Source: CAKRJP01 sp963634745 (GTDB lineage: Bacteria; Bacillota; Clostridia; Lachnospirales; Lachnospiraceae). Taken from it: a DNA stretch of 64,000 nt. Numbering within the stretch: position 1 is the stretch's first letter; every line of letters begins with the position of its first letter. Where the stretch lies: assembly GCA_963634745.1 (NCBI GenBank), contig CAVHCX010000006.1, forward strand, positions 43,876 to 107,875, read 5' to 3'. Below are positions 24,275-33,984 of the stretch, in pieces. Position numbers and translations under genes: made by a program. The notes below the pieces were generated by a model. The model ran no database searches and was not told the DNA's origin. It was given only the letters and a program-made list of their open reading frames with translations.

Positions 24275-26026
24275 ATGAAATATCTATCGAAGTATATCGC
24301 CATGTACAAAAAGGAGAGCATATTGGCCCCTTTGTTTAAGATGCTGGAGGCCTTGTTTGATCTTTTTGTTCCTATCGTGGTGGCTCGTATTATTAACGTT
24401 GGAATTGCACAAAAAGATACAGGATACATTCTAGCCTGCTGTGGGCTTCTGATCCTAATGGCAGTGATTGGTTTGCTTTGTAGCTTTACGGCTCAGTATT
24501 TCGCGGCAAAGTCAGCAACAGGATGTGCGACAGAACTTCGCCATGAGTTGTTTGCCCACATTCAGCAGTTGGGATTTTCGGAAGTGGATACCATAGGAAC
24601 CAGTACTTTGATTACTAGGATGACCAGTGATATCAATCAGGTTCAGAATGGTTTGAATTTATTTTTAAGATTATTCCTAAGAAGTCCATTTATTGTTTTC
24701 GGTGCCATGATCATGGCATTTACGATTCAGGTAAAGATTGCCTTGATTTTTGTGATCACCATTCCGGTCCTGGCGGTTATTGTTTTCGGGATTATGCGTT
24801 TGACCTCGCCGATGTATAAGCAGGTCCAAAATCGCTTGGATAAGGTGACAGGAATTACGAGAGAAAATTTGTCAGGGGTACGTGTGGTGCGGGCCTTTGG
24901 TAAAGAGGAAGATGAGGTTGCCCGATTTAAAGGGGCCAATACAGATCTTGTGAGTCTTCAGATGGGAGTCGGTCGGGTATCGGCACTTATGAATCCCTTG
25001 ACCTATGTTGTAGTAAATTTAGGAATTATTGCAATCCTTAATTCCGGTGCGGTGGCTGTAAATAATGGAAGCCTTTTAAGCGGTGATATAGTAGCCTTAG
25101 TTAATTACATGAGTCAGATCTTGGTTGAGTTAGTGAAGCTTGCCAACCTTGTTGTTTCGATCAGTAAAGCTATGGCCAGTCTGAGTCGTGTGGAGAATGT
25201 ATTAGACACAGAAAATTCCATGAAATTTTCAGAGGATTCTAAGAATAATCTAGATGAGGTCCTGGATGAATCGTCGGATGAAGCCATAAGATTCCAAAAT
25301 GTTTCTTTAAGATACGAAGGAGCAGGAGAGGAAGCCCTGACAGATATTTCCTTTTGTGTAAAGAAGGGTGAGACTGTGGGCGTGATCGGAGGTACCGGAA
25401 GTGGTAAGTCTTCCTTGGTAAATTTGATCCCAAGATTTTACGACGCAAGCAGTGGTCAAGTCTTTTTAAATGGCCAGCCCATACAGACTTGGGGCAGGGA
25501 AGAGCTGCGAAAGCAGGTATCTGTGGTTATGCAGCGTGCCCAAGTATTTGCAGGCACCATCCGCTCTAATATGCAGTGGGGAAAGGAAGATGCAAAGGAC
25601 GAAGAAATATGGAAGGCCCTTAAGATTGCCCAGGCGGAGGAATTTGTAGAGTCAAAACCAGGAAAATTAGATGAAGAAATCGAACAGGGAGGCCGTAACC
25701 TTTCCGGAGGACAAAGACAGCGACTTACCATAGCAAGAGCTCTTGTGGCAGAGCCAAAGATCTTAATATTAGATGACAGTGCCAGCGCCCTGGATTATGC
25801 CACGGATGCGGCTCTGAGAAAATCCTTAAAGGAATTGCCGGAAGATACAACCGTAGTGATCGTATCTCAGCGTACTTCAAGTTTGCAGCATGCAGATCAG
25901 ATTCTGGTCCTGGATGACGGAAAACTTGTGGGAGTGGGAAGTCACGAAGCGCTTCTAGAGTGCTGCCAGGTGTATCGCGAAATTTATGAAAGCCAATTCC
26001 AGAAGGGAGATGAGAGCCGTGCCTAA
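24275..26026 (+). CDS. ABC exporter subunit 1 (degenerate catalytic site)
   Basis: This 583-residue half-transporter has a six-helix exporter domain (residues 1-310) and a C-terminal ATPase. Walker A is GGTGSGKSS, the signature is LSGGQRQR and Walker B is ILILDDSASALD, where aspartate replaces the catalytic glutamate. That change marks the degenerate half of heterodimeric exporters such as LmrCD, BmrCD or TM287/288. AGGAGGAG precedes ATG 24275; an in-frame ATG at 24239 overlaps the spacer after the -10. It pairs with the next gene, overlapping it by 8 nt. The substrate may be a drug, lipid or peptide. Confidence 0.92.
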   Translation: MKYLSKYIAMYKKESILAPLFKMLEALFDLFVPIVVARIINVGIAQKDTGYILACCGLLILMAVIGLLCSFTAQYFAAKSATGCATELRHELFAHIQQLGFSEVDTIGTSTLITRMTSDINQVQNGLNLFLRLFLRSPFIVFGAMIMAFTIQVKIALIFVITIPVLAVIVFGIMRLTSPMYKQVQNRLDKVTGITRENLSGVRVVRAFGKEEDEVARFKGANTDLVSLQMGVGRVSALMNPLTYVVVNLGIIAILNSGAVAVNNGSLLSGDIVALVNYMSQILVELVKLANLVVSISKAMASLSRVENVLDTENSMKFSEDSKNNLDEVLDESSDEAIRFQNVSLRYEGAGEEALTDISFCVKKGETVGVIGGTGSGKSSLVNLIPRFYDASSGQVFLNGQPIQTWGREELRKQVSVVMQRAQVFAGTIRSNMQWGKEDAKDEEIWKALKIAQAEEFVESKPGKLDEEIEQGGRNLSGGQRQRLTIARALVAEPKILILDDSASALDYATDAALRKSLKELPEDTTVVIVSQRTSSLQHADQILVLDDGKLVGVGSHEALLECCQVYREIYESQFQKGDESRA

Positions 26027-27791
26027 TCAGAAAACTGAAAAAAATAAAGCTTCAAAAAAACAGAATAAAGAGACCATGCTGCGAGTATTAGGTTATATAA
26101 AGCCCTATGCGTGGTTGGTAGTGATAAGCATTCTCTGTGCAGCAATCAGCGTGGCGGCCCAGCTTTTAGTCCCCATCTACTGTGGAAATGCCATTGATTA
26201 CATGATCGGAAAAGGGGCAGTGGATATGGCCGGTATCCGAGGAATTGTAGCTTCTATTATCATAGCCACAGCGGTCACAGCCATTGTGCAGTGGATTTTA
26301 GCATCCAGCAACAATCGTATAACCTTTTGTGTGTCCAGAGATCTTCGAAATGATGCCATAGAGAAGATACAGAAACTTCCGCTTAGCTATTTGGACGGAC
26401 ATGCATCGGGAGATTTAGTGAGCCGGGTGGTGGCAGATGTTGATACCTTTGCCGATGGTTTGCTGATGGGATTTACCCAGCTTTTTACGGGAGTCTTAAC
26501 GATCTTAGGAACTTTGGGCTTTATGTTGTCGGTAAACCTAGGAATTACCTTGGTGGTGGTTTGTCTAACCCCTATGAGCCTATTTGTGGCAAAATTTATT
26601 GCCAGCCACACTTACGAATTTTTTAAACAGCAGACAAAGATTCGTGGAGAAGAGACTGCCTTAGTAAACGAATTAATTGAAGGCCAGAAGATTGTAAGAG
26701 CCTTCGGCCATGAAACGCAGAGTCTTCGGGACTTTGATGATGTAAATCTTAGACTCAGAGAAATCAGCTTAAAGGCAGTATTTTTCTCCAGCCTTACCAA
26801 TCCGAGTACCAGATTGGTCAATAATATTGTATATGCAGGAGTAGGACTAGCAGGAGCCCTCTATGCAGTGGCTGGTGGAATTACCGTAGGTCAGTTAAGT
26901 ATTTTCCTAAGTTATGCCAGTCAATATGCAAAGCCGTTTAATGAAATTTCCGGAGTTGTAACAGAGCTTCAAAATGCCCTTGCTTGTGCCGGCAGAATTT
27001 ACGAACTTTTGGATGAGCCGGATCAAGTGGCGGAGGCTTCAGATGCTGTAGAATTAGAAAGCGATGGCCATGTGAAGCTTTCCCATGTGAAGTTTAGCTA
27101 TGTAAAGGACAGGCCCTTGATTGAAGATTTTAACCTGGAAGTAGAGCCGGGGCAGAGAATCGCCATCGTAGGACCTACAGGTTGCGGAAAAACTACCTTG
27201 ATCAACCTTCTAATGAGATTTTATGATGTGGACGGTGGAGAGATCCGGGTAAAAGGCAGGGATATCCGTAAGATTACAAGAAAATCTCTGCGAGCTAACT
27301 ATGGAATGGTGCTCCAGGATACCTGGTTAAAGGCTGGCACCATCAGTGAAAATATAGCTTATGGTAAGCCGGATGCTACGAAAGAGGAAATCGTCCAGGC
27401 AGCTAAGGCAGCCAAGGCGGATGGATTTATCCGAAGACTTCCCAAGGGATATGATACAGTCATTGCAGAAGATGGTGGAAATATAAGTCAGGGACAAAAG
27501 CAGCTATTGTGTATTGCCAGAGTTATGCTTTGCCTGCCCCCCATGCTTATTTTGGATGAGGCCACCAGCAGTATTGACACCCGTACGGAAATTAAGATAC
27601 AAGCAGCCTTTGCCCATATGATGAAGGGAAGGACCAGCTTTATTGTGGCACATCGACTGTCCACCATTCGGGAGGCGGATGTGATCCTGGTTATGAAGGA
27701 TGGCCATATAATCGAGCAGGGAAATCATGAAAGCCTCATGAAGGCTCAGGGGTTCTATGCGAATTTGTATAATAGTCAGTTTGCAATCTAA
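26019..27791 (+). CDS. ABC exporter subunit 2 (canonical catalytic site)
   Basis: This 590-residue partner half-transporter has the exporter membrane domain and an ATPase with Walker A GPTGCGKTT, Walker B MLILDEATSSID with the catalytic glutamate, and a changed signature ISQGQKQ. Together with subunit 1 it forms one competent and one impaired ATP site. GTG 26019 follows GGGAG by 9 nt; in-frame ATGs at 25986 and 26010 are alternatives. It is translationally coupled to subunit 1. Confidence 0.92.
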   Translation: MPNQKTEKNKASKKQNKETMLRVLGYIKPYAWLVVISILCAAISVAAQLLVPIYCGNAIDYMIGKGAVDMAGIRGIVASIIIATAVTAIVQWILASSNNRITFCVSRDLRNDAIEKIQKLPLSYLDGHASGDLVSRVVADVDTFADGLLMGFTQLFTGVLTILGTLGFMLSVNLGITLVVVCLTPMSLFVAKFIASHTYEFFKQQTKIRGEETALVNELIEGQKIVRAFGHETQSLRDFDDVNLRLREISLKAVFFSSLTNPSTRLVNNIVYAGVGLAGALYAVAGGITVGQLSIFLSYASQYAKPFNEISGVVTELQNALACAGRIYELLDEPDQVAEASDAVELESDGHVKLSHVKFSYVKDRPLIEDFNLEVEPGQRIAIVGPTGCGKTTLINLLMRFYDVDGGEIRVKGRDIRKITRKSLRANYGMVLQDTWLKAGTISENIAYGKPDATKEEIVQAAKAAKADGFIRRLPKGYDTVIAEDGGNISQGQKQLLCIARVMLCLPPMLILDEATSSIDTRTEIKIQAAFAHMMKGRTSFIVAHRLSTIREADVILVMKDGHIIEQGNHESLMKAQGFYANLYNSQFAI

Positions 27792-27821
27792 GGCCCTTTG
27801 GCATTGCAAAAATAAAAAGAA

Positions 27822-27863
27822 AAAGAAAAGGTTCCAGTACACCGGTGCTGGGACCTTCTTTTT
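27822..27863 (+). terminator. Terminator of the ABC exporter operon
   Basis: AAGGTTCCAG and CTGGGACCTT enclose a CACCGGTG inner palindrome and are followed by CTTTTT. Confidence 0.8.
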
Positions 27864-27939
27864 CCCAGGATGCAAAATTGTACTGTTAAAAGTGCACAAA
27901 AACTGTTATGATAATTGGGAGAAGTATACAATAAGACGG

Positions 27940-27993
27940 ATGTTAAAAAAATAACGTTAAAGTATTGACAATCTAATATCCGAGGATTATACT
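27940..27993 (+). promoter_or_regulatory. adhE promoter with a weak Rex-like site
   Basis: TTGACA (27965-27970) and TATACT (27988-27993) are 17 nt apart. Just upstream, 27940-27957 (ATGTTAA-AAAA-ATAACGT) matches the clostridial Rex consensus TTGTTAANNNNTTAACAA at 10 of 14 defined positions. The promoter is firm; the Rex site is tentative. Confidence 0.65.
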
Positions 27994-28049
27994 TCCAAAT
28001 GTAATCACAAATGATTCAAAAATGATTCTAAACTATGGGAGGCATAATC

Positions 28050-30701
28050 ATGGCAAAGAAGAAAGAAAACACAACAGTGGCACCAGAGGCAGTAGCTGAG
28101 ACAGTCGTACCTGAAGTGGTAGACAGCGTTGAAAGCTTACATGCAAAGCTGAAGGCAATGAGAGAGGCTCAGGCAAAATTCGCTACCTATACACAGGAGC
28201 AGGTAGATAAGATTTTCTACGAAGCAGCAATGGCAGCGAACAAGATGCGTATCCCTCTTGCTAAGTTAGCAGTAGAAGAGACCGGAAGAGGTATTGTAGA
28301 AGATAAGGTTATCAAGAACCACTACGCAGCAGAGTATATCTACAATGCATATAAGAACACAAAGACTTGTGGAGTAATCGAGGAAGATCCGGCATACGGA
28401 ATTAAGAAGGTTGCAGAGCCAATCGGTGTAGTTGCAGCTGTTATTCCTACAACAAACCCGACTTCAACAGCAATCTTTAAGACCTTGATCTGTTTGAAGA
28501 CAAGAAATGCAATCATCATCAGCCCACATCCGGCAGCAAAAGCTTGTACAATTGCAGCTGCAAAGGTTGTTTTGGATGCGGCAGTAAAGGCCGGAGCTCC
28601 GGAAGGAATTATCGGATGGATCGATACACCATCTCTTGAGCTTACAACAACTGTTATGTCAGAGGCTGATATCATCCTGGCAACAGGTGGTCCCGGAATG
28701 GTTAAATCTGCATACTCTTCAGGAAAGCCGGCATTAGGTGTTGGTGCAGGTAACACTCCTGTAATTATTGATGACACAGCAGATATTAAGGTAGCAGTTA
28801 ACTCTATCATTCATTCTAAGACATTTGATAACGGAATGATCTGTGCATCAGAGCAGTCTGTAACTGTACTTGACAGTGTTTATGATGAAGTTAAGAAGGA
28901 ATTCGCTTATCGTGGATGCTACTTCTTAAAACCGGGCGAGGAGCTTGACAAGGTAAGAAAGACAATTATTATAAATGGAGCATTAAACAACAAGATTCCT
29001 GGAAAATCAGCATATGAAATCGCTAAGTTAGCCGGTGTTGATGTTCCGGAAAGCACCAAGATCTTAATTGGTGAGGTTGAGTCTGTTGATATCTCAGAGG
29101 AATTCGCTCATGAGAAATTATCTCCGGTACTTGGAATGTACAGAGCAAAGACCTTCGATGAGGCTCTTGAGAAAGCAAAACAGTTAGTAGCTGACGGTGG
29201 ATACGGACATACTTCTTCTCTCTATGTACATCCTGCAGAGACAGAGAAGATCGCAAAACATGCAGAGGCTATGAAGACCTGCCGTATTCTTATTAATACA
29301 CCTTCTTCACATGGTGGAATCGGAGATCTTTACAACTTCAAGGTTTCTCCATCCCTTACACTTGGATGCGGATCCTGGGGCGGAAACTCAGTATCTGAGA
29401 ACGTAGGTGTAAAACACCTTCTGAACACCAAGATTGTTGCTGAGAGGAGAGAGAATATGTTATGGCTTAGAACACCTGAGAAGGTATACTTTAAGAAGGG
29501 ATGTATGCCGGTAGCTCTTGATGAACTGGGAACAGTTATGCACAAGAAGAAAGCATTTATTGTTACTGACTCCTTCTTATATCAGAATGGATATGTAAAA
29601 CCGATTGAAGAGAAGTTAGACCAGATGGGAATCAAGCATACATGCTTCTATGAGGTTGCACCGGACCCAACACTTCAGTGCGCAAGACGTGGTGTAGAGC
29701 AGATCCGTGAGTTCGAGCCGGACACTATCATCGCACTTGGTGGTGGATCAGCAATGGATGCAGGTAAGATCATGTGGATCATGTATGAGCATCCGGAAGC
29801 AAACTTCGAAGATATGGCTATGGACTTCATGGATATCCGTAAGAGAGTATTTACCTTCCCTAAGATGGGTGAGAAGGCTTACTTTGTAGCAATTCCTACA
29901 TCTTCAGGAACAGGTTCTGAGGTTACACCTTTCGCAATCATCACAGATGCTGATACCGGTGTTAAATGGCCAATCGCTGACTACGCATTGATGCCAAACA
30001 TGGCAATCGTAGATGTAGACAACATGATGACCCAGCCAAAGGGCTTAACAAGTGCATCAGGTATTGACGTAATGACTCACGCAATTGAGGCTTATGTATC
30101 AATGATGGCAACAGATTATACCGATGGATTTGCTATGAAGGCAGCAAAATTAGTATTTGATTACCTGCCATCTGCATATGATAATGGTGCAAAAGATCCA
30201 ATCGCTCGTGAGAAGATGGCAAACGCTTCTTGCCTTGCAGGTCTTGCATTTGCAAATGCTTTCCTTGGAGTAAACCACTCTATGGCTCACAAATTAGGAG
30301 CTTTCCACCACTTGCCACATGGTGTTGCTAACGCAGTCATCCTTACAGAGGTTATGAGATACAATGCAGCAGAAGTTCCAACAAGAATGGGAACCTTCTC
30401 ACAGTATGCATATCCAAAGACCTTATCAAGATATGCTGAGCTTGGACGTTTCGTAGGCTGCACAGGTAACACAGATGAGGAAGTATTTGAGGACTTCATC
30501 GCAAGATTAGAAGCACTCAAAGAGAAGATCGGTATCAAGAAGACCATCAAGGATTACGGTATCGATGAGCAGTACTTCTTAGATACATTGGATGAAATGG
30601 TAGAGCAGGCATTTAACGATCAGTGTACAGCTGCAAACCCAAGATATCCACTTATGAAGGAAATCAAAGAGATCTACTTAAAGTGCTACTATGGCAAATA
30701 A
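28050..30701 (+). CDS. adhE: Bifunctional aldehyde-alcohol dehydrogenase AdhE
   Basis: AdhE reduces acetyl-CoA to acetaldehyde and then ethanol with NADH. The 883-residue protein has an N-terminal aldehyde dehydrogenase domain with catalytic C265 in NGMICASEQS and a C-terminal iron-dependent alcohol dehydrogenase domain with the metal-binding region NHSMAHKLGAFHHLPHG and the NADH loop GGGSAMDAGK. The normal AdhE spirosome-forming length is kept. GGGAGG is about 6 nt before ATG 28050; an in-frame ATG at 28035 lies upstream of it. Codon use is more biased than in neighbours, as expected for a highly expressed fermentation gene. Confidence 0.97.
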   Translation: MAKKKENTTVAPEAVAETVVPEVVDSVESLHAKLKAMREAQAKFATYTQEQVDKIFYEAAMAANKMRIPLAKLAVEETGRGIVEDKVIKNHYAAEYIYNAYKNTKTCGVIEEDPAYGIKKVAEPIGVVAAVIPTTNPTSTAIFKTLICLKTRNAIIISPHPAAKACTIAAAKVVLDAAVKAGAPEGIIGWIDTPSLELTTTVMSEADIILATGGPGMVKSAYSSGKPALGVGAGNTPVIIDDTADIKVAVNSIIHSKTFDNGMICASEQSVTVLDSVYDEVKKEFAYRGCYFLKPGEELDKVRKTIIINGALNNKIPGKSAYEIAKLAGVDVPESTKILIGEVESVDISEEFAHEKLSPVLGMYRAKTFDEALEKAKQLVADGGYGHTSSLYVHPAETEKIAKHAEAMKTCRILINTPSSHGGIGDLYNFKVSPSLTLGCGSWGGNSVSENVGVKHLLNTKIVAERRENMLWLRTPEKVYFKKGCMPVALDELGTVMHKKKAFIVTDSFLYQNGYVKPIEEKLDQMGIKHTCFYEVAPDPTLQCARRGVEQIREFEPDTIIALGGGSAMDAGKIMWIMYEHPEANFEDMAMDFMDIRKRVFTFPKMGEKAYFVAIPTSSGTGSEVTPFAIITDADTGVKWPIADYALMPNMAIVDVDNMMTQPKGLTSASGIDVMTHAIEAYVSMMATDYTDGFAMKAAKLVFDYLPSAYDNGAKDPIAREKMANASCLAGLAFANAFLGVNHSMAHKLGAFHHLPHGVANAVILTEVMRYNAAEVPTRMGTFSQYAYPKTLSRYAELGRFVGCTGNTDEEVFEDFIARLEALKEKIGIKKTIKDYGIDEQYFLDTLDEMVEQAFNDQCTAANPRYPLMKEIKEIYLKCYYGK

Positions 30702-30793
30702 ATTGTAGACATAAAAACTGTATTATACACATGCAGTGAATCCACTGTATGTGTGTAATAGAAATATAGGATATGCCTCCTATATGGATATAT

Positions 30794-30828
30794 AAATCCC
30801 TCCAAATTCATGGATTTGGAGGGATTTT
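30794..30828 (+). terminator. Terminator downstream of adhE
   Basis: AAATCCCTCCAAAT and ATTTGGAGGGATTT are a perfect stem with a 6-nt loop followed by Ts. A weaker hairpin, ACATGCAGTG with CACTGTATGT, lies about 60 nt upstream, nearer the adhE stop. Confidence 0.9.
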
Positions 30829-30867
30829 TGTGTTAAAATATAGACATGTATGGAAGGAGAAAAAGCA

Positions 30868-31461
30868 TTGAAAGTAGAAGCACATAGAGCACCTGCAACC
30901 TTTGTTCTTGTGGCGGTCAACGTAGTTGTCTTTTTCGCCCTTTCTTTTTTTGGAAGAACAGAAGATGCAGGCTATATGATACAGCACGGTGCGGTATATT
31001 TGCCCTTGATGGAAGAGACCGGGCAGGTCTATCAGTTTTTTACCAGTATCTTCCTACATTTTGGATTTCAACATTTGATGAATAATATGTTGATGCTCCT
31101 TGTCATGGGGATTGTGCTGGAGCCGGAGCTTGGAAGCGTAAAATATTTCATCTTATATATGGTCAGTGGACTTGGTGGCAATCTGCTTTCCGCAGGATTT
31201 GAGACCCTGACCGGACAATATTCTGTATCTGCAGGAGCTTCCGGGGCAATCTTCGGAGTGGTGGGAGGCTTGATCTACCTGGCCATTTTAGGGAGAGGCC
31301 GAATAGGAAATCTGACAGAGAGAGGTTTGATTTTCCTGGTACTCATGAATATTTACTATGGTATAACAAGTACAGGGATTGATAATATGGCCCATATTGG
31401 GGGCCTGGCAGCAGGTTTTGTGATGGCAGTCATCTTGTATCGCAGGCCGAGAAATTTTTAA
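30868..31461 (+). CDS. Rhomboid-family intramembrane serine protease
   Basis: This protein of about 197 residues has six hydrophobic segments. The catalytic dyad is S125 in SAGASGAIFG and H176 in DNMAHIGGLAAG. The N72/N73 pair in FLHFGFQHLMNNML fits the rhomboid HxxxN element. TTG 30868 is chosen because AAGGAG lies 9 nt upstream; ATG 30850 lies before that site and has no ribosome binding site of its own. It cleaves membrane protein substrates within the lipid bilayer; none is known here. Confidence 0.88.
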   Translation: MKVEAHRAPATFVLVAVNVVVFFALSFFGRTEDAGYMIQHGAVYLPLMEETGQVYQFFTSIFLHFGFQHLMNNMLMLLVMGIVLEPELGSVKYFILYMVSGLGGNLLSAGFETLTGQYSVSAGASGAIFGVVGGLIYLAILGRGRIGNLTERGLIFLVLMNIYYGITSTGIDNMAHIGGLAAGFVMAVILYRRPRNF

Positions 31462-31494
31462 ATAAAAGAGCAAATAGGGAAGGAGAAGATTAAG

Positions 31495-31905
31495 ATGAAA
31501 GATGATAATTGTATTTTTTGTAAATTGGCAAATGGAGAGATTCCGACATCCACTTTATATGAGGATGAAGATTTTCGCGTAATCTTGGATGCCAGTCCCG
31601 CTACAAAGGGTCATGCATTGATCTTGCCAAAGGAGCATTATGCAGACTTGTATGAGTTGGATGATGCCCTTGTGCCAAAGGTATTTGCGCTGGCCAAGAA
31701 GATGATCACAAAATTGACACCCATCCTTGCCTGCGATGGATATAATGTAGTTCAGAATAATAAAGAGGCAGCGGGCCAGACAGTATTTCATTTTCACATG
31801 CATTTGATTCCAAGATATAAGAAGGATAAGGCTGGATTTGGCTGGAATATGGGAACTTTAAAAGATGCCGATCGAGATGAGATCCTGGCAAAGATACAAG
31901 AGTAA
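31495..31905 (+). CDS. HIT-family nucleotide-binding hydrolase
   Basis: This 136-residue protein carries the histidine triad HFHMHLIPR near residue 100 and an N-terminal CIFC zinc-type pair (C6, C9), like Hint/HinT proteins, which hydrolyse nucleoside phosphoramidates and similar compounds. GGAAGGAGA precedes the ATG. It lies 33 nt after the rhomboid gene and may share its transcript. Confidence 0.92.
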   Translation: MKDDNCIFCKLANGEIPTSTLYEDEDFRVILDASPATKGHALILPKEHYADLYELDDALVPKVFALAKKMITKLTPILACDGYNVVQNNKEAAGQTVFHFHMHLIPRYKKDKAGFGWNMGTLKDADRDEILAKIQE

Positions 31906-31951
31906 ATTAAAAATATAATAAAATTCCATTATTGGAAAAAAGGATAACGCA

Positions 31952-32560
31952 TTGGGGAAACGACGGAATATGGATCCGGAGGACATGGAGATGCTTTATG
32001 AAAAGCATAAAAACCGGATCTGTCAGAAAGCAAATAAGTCTTCCGTCAACGAATACATTGCAGAGGAAATTGTACAAGAAGCCTTTCTTAAACTTTACTG
32101 CGAAGAAAGTGATATTCCCGCGGAGGCTGTTGGGAAATGGTTGTCCGTAACGGTGGATCACATGATTATCGATCATATTCGACATTCCTACCGAGAGGAC
32201 TTGGTAAGTGATTCCCGGTGGGAATATGGAATCGAAAGGACGGGAAAGAATCTTGGGGATGATCTTGGGGAGAGCCCGGAAGAGACTTTTTTAAGAAAAA
32301 TGCAGGATAGGGCCACCTGCCTGTTTTTACAGGAATTTTTGGAAGACCTTTATTCTCATAATCAACAGTGGTTTCAGGCCCTGTGGCTTACATGTGTACA
32401 GAAAAAATCTCAGAAGGAAGTAGCTGATATGATGCAGATTAGCATAGGTTCTGTCAAGGGATTGCTTTATAGAGCGCGACAATGGATTGGTTGTAATTAC
32501 GGACAAGATTATCGCCAACTGCGTAATGGTCAATGGCGTGACGATTCGTCACATCTATAA
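31952..32560 (+). CDS. Sigma-70-like (ECF-type) factor
   Basis: This 202-residue protein has a region 2-like part (YIAEEIVQEAFLKLYC ... VGKWLSVTVDHMIIDHIRHS) and a region 4-like helix-turn-helix (KKSQKEVADMMQISIGSVKGLLYRARQWIG). The arrangement is that of ECF sigma factors. The TTG at 31952 has AAAGGA about 8 nt upstream; ATG 31970 has no good site. No anti-sigma gene follows, so its control is unknown; a strong terminator ends the transcript. Confidence 0.8.
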   Translation: MGKRRNMDPEDMEMLYEKHKNRICQKANKSSVNEYIAEEIVQEAFLKLYCEESDIPAEAVGKWLSVTVDHMIIDHIRHSYREDLVSDSRWEYGIERTGKNLGDDLGESPEETFLRKMQDRATCLFLQEFLEDLYSHNQQWFQALWLTCVQKKSQKEVADMMQISIGSVKGLLYRARQWIGCNYGQDYRQLRNGQWRDDSSHL

Positions 32561-32624
32561 TGGAATTTGTCACAAAGTGTCTTTACTTGGAAAAAAATAT
32601 ATAAAGAATAGGATAAAGACGAAT

Positions 32625-32692
32625 AAAAGGCCCATGGCGGGATTGGAGTCTGCACTAGATGCTTGCAGATTGCCATCCCCCATGGGCCTTTT
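32625..32692. terminator. Bidirectional terminator between the sigma factor and murG
   Basis: AAAAGGCCCATGG and CCATGGGCCTTTT are perfect outer arms. Inner arms GGGAT/ATCCC and TCTGCA/TGCAGA extend the hairpin. Confidence 0.9.
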
Positions 32693-32718
32693 AATAATTA
32701 TAAGAAAGCCTTAGTTGT

Positions 32719-33786
32719 CTATTTTTTTGCCAAGCTTTCAATAAGGTCGATAATAATATCAATAGAATTTTGCTGGGCAGAATGCTTCATAGCTTCAATG
32801 TAGGTCTCTCTGTGATCATACAGATCGTGAATGGTTTTTAAGAGAAGCTCCGGAGATAATTCTTCCTCCTCCAAAACCTTGCTATAGCCCTGGCGCTCGA
32901 AGGACCTTGCATTCAAAATCTGGTCTCCGCGGCTGGCGTTGGCTGACAGTGGAATCAGGAGCGTAGGCTTATGCAGGGCCAAAAGCTCGCAGATTGCATT
33001 GGCACCGGCTCTGGATATTACGATATCTGTCAAAGCAAAAAGATCCTTTAACTCGTCCTGGATATATTCATATTGAACATAACCGTCCAGTGCGCTTAGG
33101 GTAGCGTCCACTTTTCCGCGACCGCAAAGATGGATGACCTGGAAATCCTTCAAAAGTTCCGGGAGGATGCTGCGAACCGCTTCGTTTACCGCCACGGATC
33201 CAAGGCTTCCGCCCATAACCATGATTACAGGTTTGTCGGAAGTAAATCCAACCATTTCTTTGGCTTTAAAAGCATTTCCGGACAGGAGTTCCTGCCTGAT
33301 AGGGGAACCGGTTAAAACCGCCTTGTCCGCAGGAAGATGCTCCAAAGTCTCCGGGAAATTGCAACATACCTTAGAAGCGGATGGAATGGAAATCTTGTTG
33401 GCCAGTCCGGGTGTCATATCTGATTCGTGGATAATCGTAGGCACGTGTCGACTCTTGCCTGCCAGCACCACGGGAACAGATACAAAGCCGCCCTTAGAAA
33501 AAATAACATCCGGCTTAAGGATCTTGACCAAACGCTTGGCTTCCTGAAAGCCCTTGATCACACGGAAGGGATCGGTAAAATTCTGCCAGCTGTGATAACG
33601 TCTAAGCTTTCCGGAAGAAATTCCGTGGTAGGGGATCCCCATCTGCTCGATCAGATCTTTTTCCATTCCATTATAAGATCCAATATAATGGATGTCATAT
33701 TGCAATTCCTTTAGTCGTGGCAATAACGCGATATTTGGCGTCACATGTCCGGCCGTGCCACCACCAGTTAAGATAATACGCTTCAT
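32719..33786 (-). CDS. murG: UDP-GlcNAc:lipid I GlcNAc transferase MurG
   Basis: MurG makes lipid II in peptidoglycan synthesis at the inner face of the membrane. The 355-residue GT-B protein starts MKRIILTGGGTAGHVTPNIAL, the glycine-rich acceptor motif, and has the C-terminal donor-binding GGSLGS and SRAGANAICELLAL motifs. TGGAGG precedes the ATG. Here it is a single gene with its own promoter, outside a division and cell-wall cluster. Confidence 0.96.
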   Translation of the reverse strand: MKRIILTGGGTAGHVTPNIALLPRLKELQYDIHYIGSYNGMEKDLIEQMGIPYHGISSGKLRRYHSWQNFTDPFRVIKGFQEAKRLVKILKPDVIFSKGGFVSVPVVLAGKSRHVPTIIHESDMTPGLANKISIPSASKVCCNFPETLEHLPADKAVLTGSPIRQELLSGNAFKAKEMVGFTSDKPVIMVMGGSLGSVAVNEAVRSILPELLKDFQVIHLCGRGKVDATLSALDGYVQYEYIQDELKDLFALTDIVISRAGANAICELLALHKPTLLIPLSANASRGDQILNARSFERQGYSKVLEEEELSPELLLKTIHDLYDHRETYIEAMKHSAQQNSIDIIIDLIESLAKK

Positions 33787-33837
33787 AAAAACCTCCAGTA
33801 GTACCTCTTAAGTACAAAAAATGATATATATAGTTCT

Positions 33838-33865
33838 ATTATACGTTTCTTAAAAAAATGGTCAA
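33838..33865 (-). promoter_or_regulatory. murG promoter
   Basis: On the minus strand TTGACC (33860-33865) and TATAAT (33838-33843) are 16 nt apart. Confidence 0.75.
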
Positions 33866-33984
33866 GTCTTGAGTCAGACTTTATGAAAGCCTTAAGATTC
33901 TCGGAAAAACCGTGACTTTTTTGGGAGAAAAACGTCTTTATATATGAAAGGGGAAGAGTATGAAAAAGAATGGAGGCGATGAGA

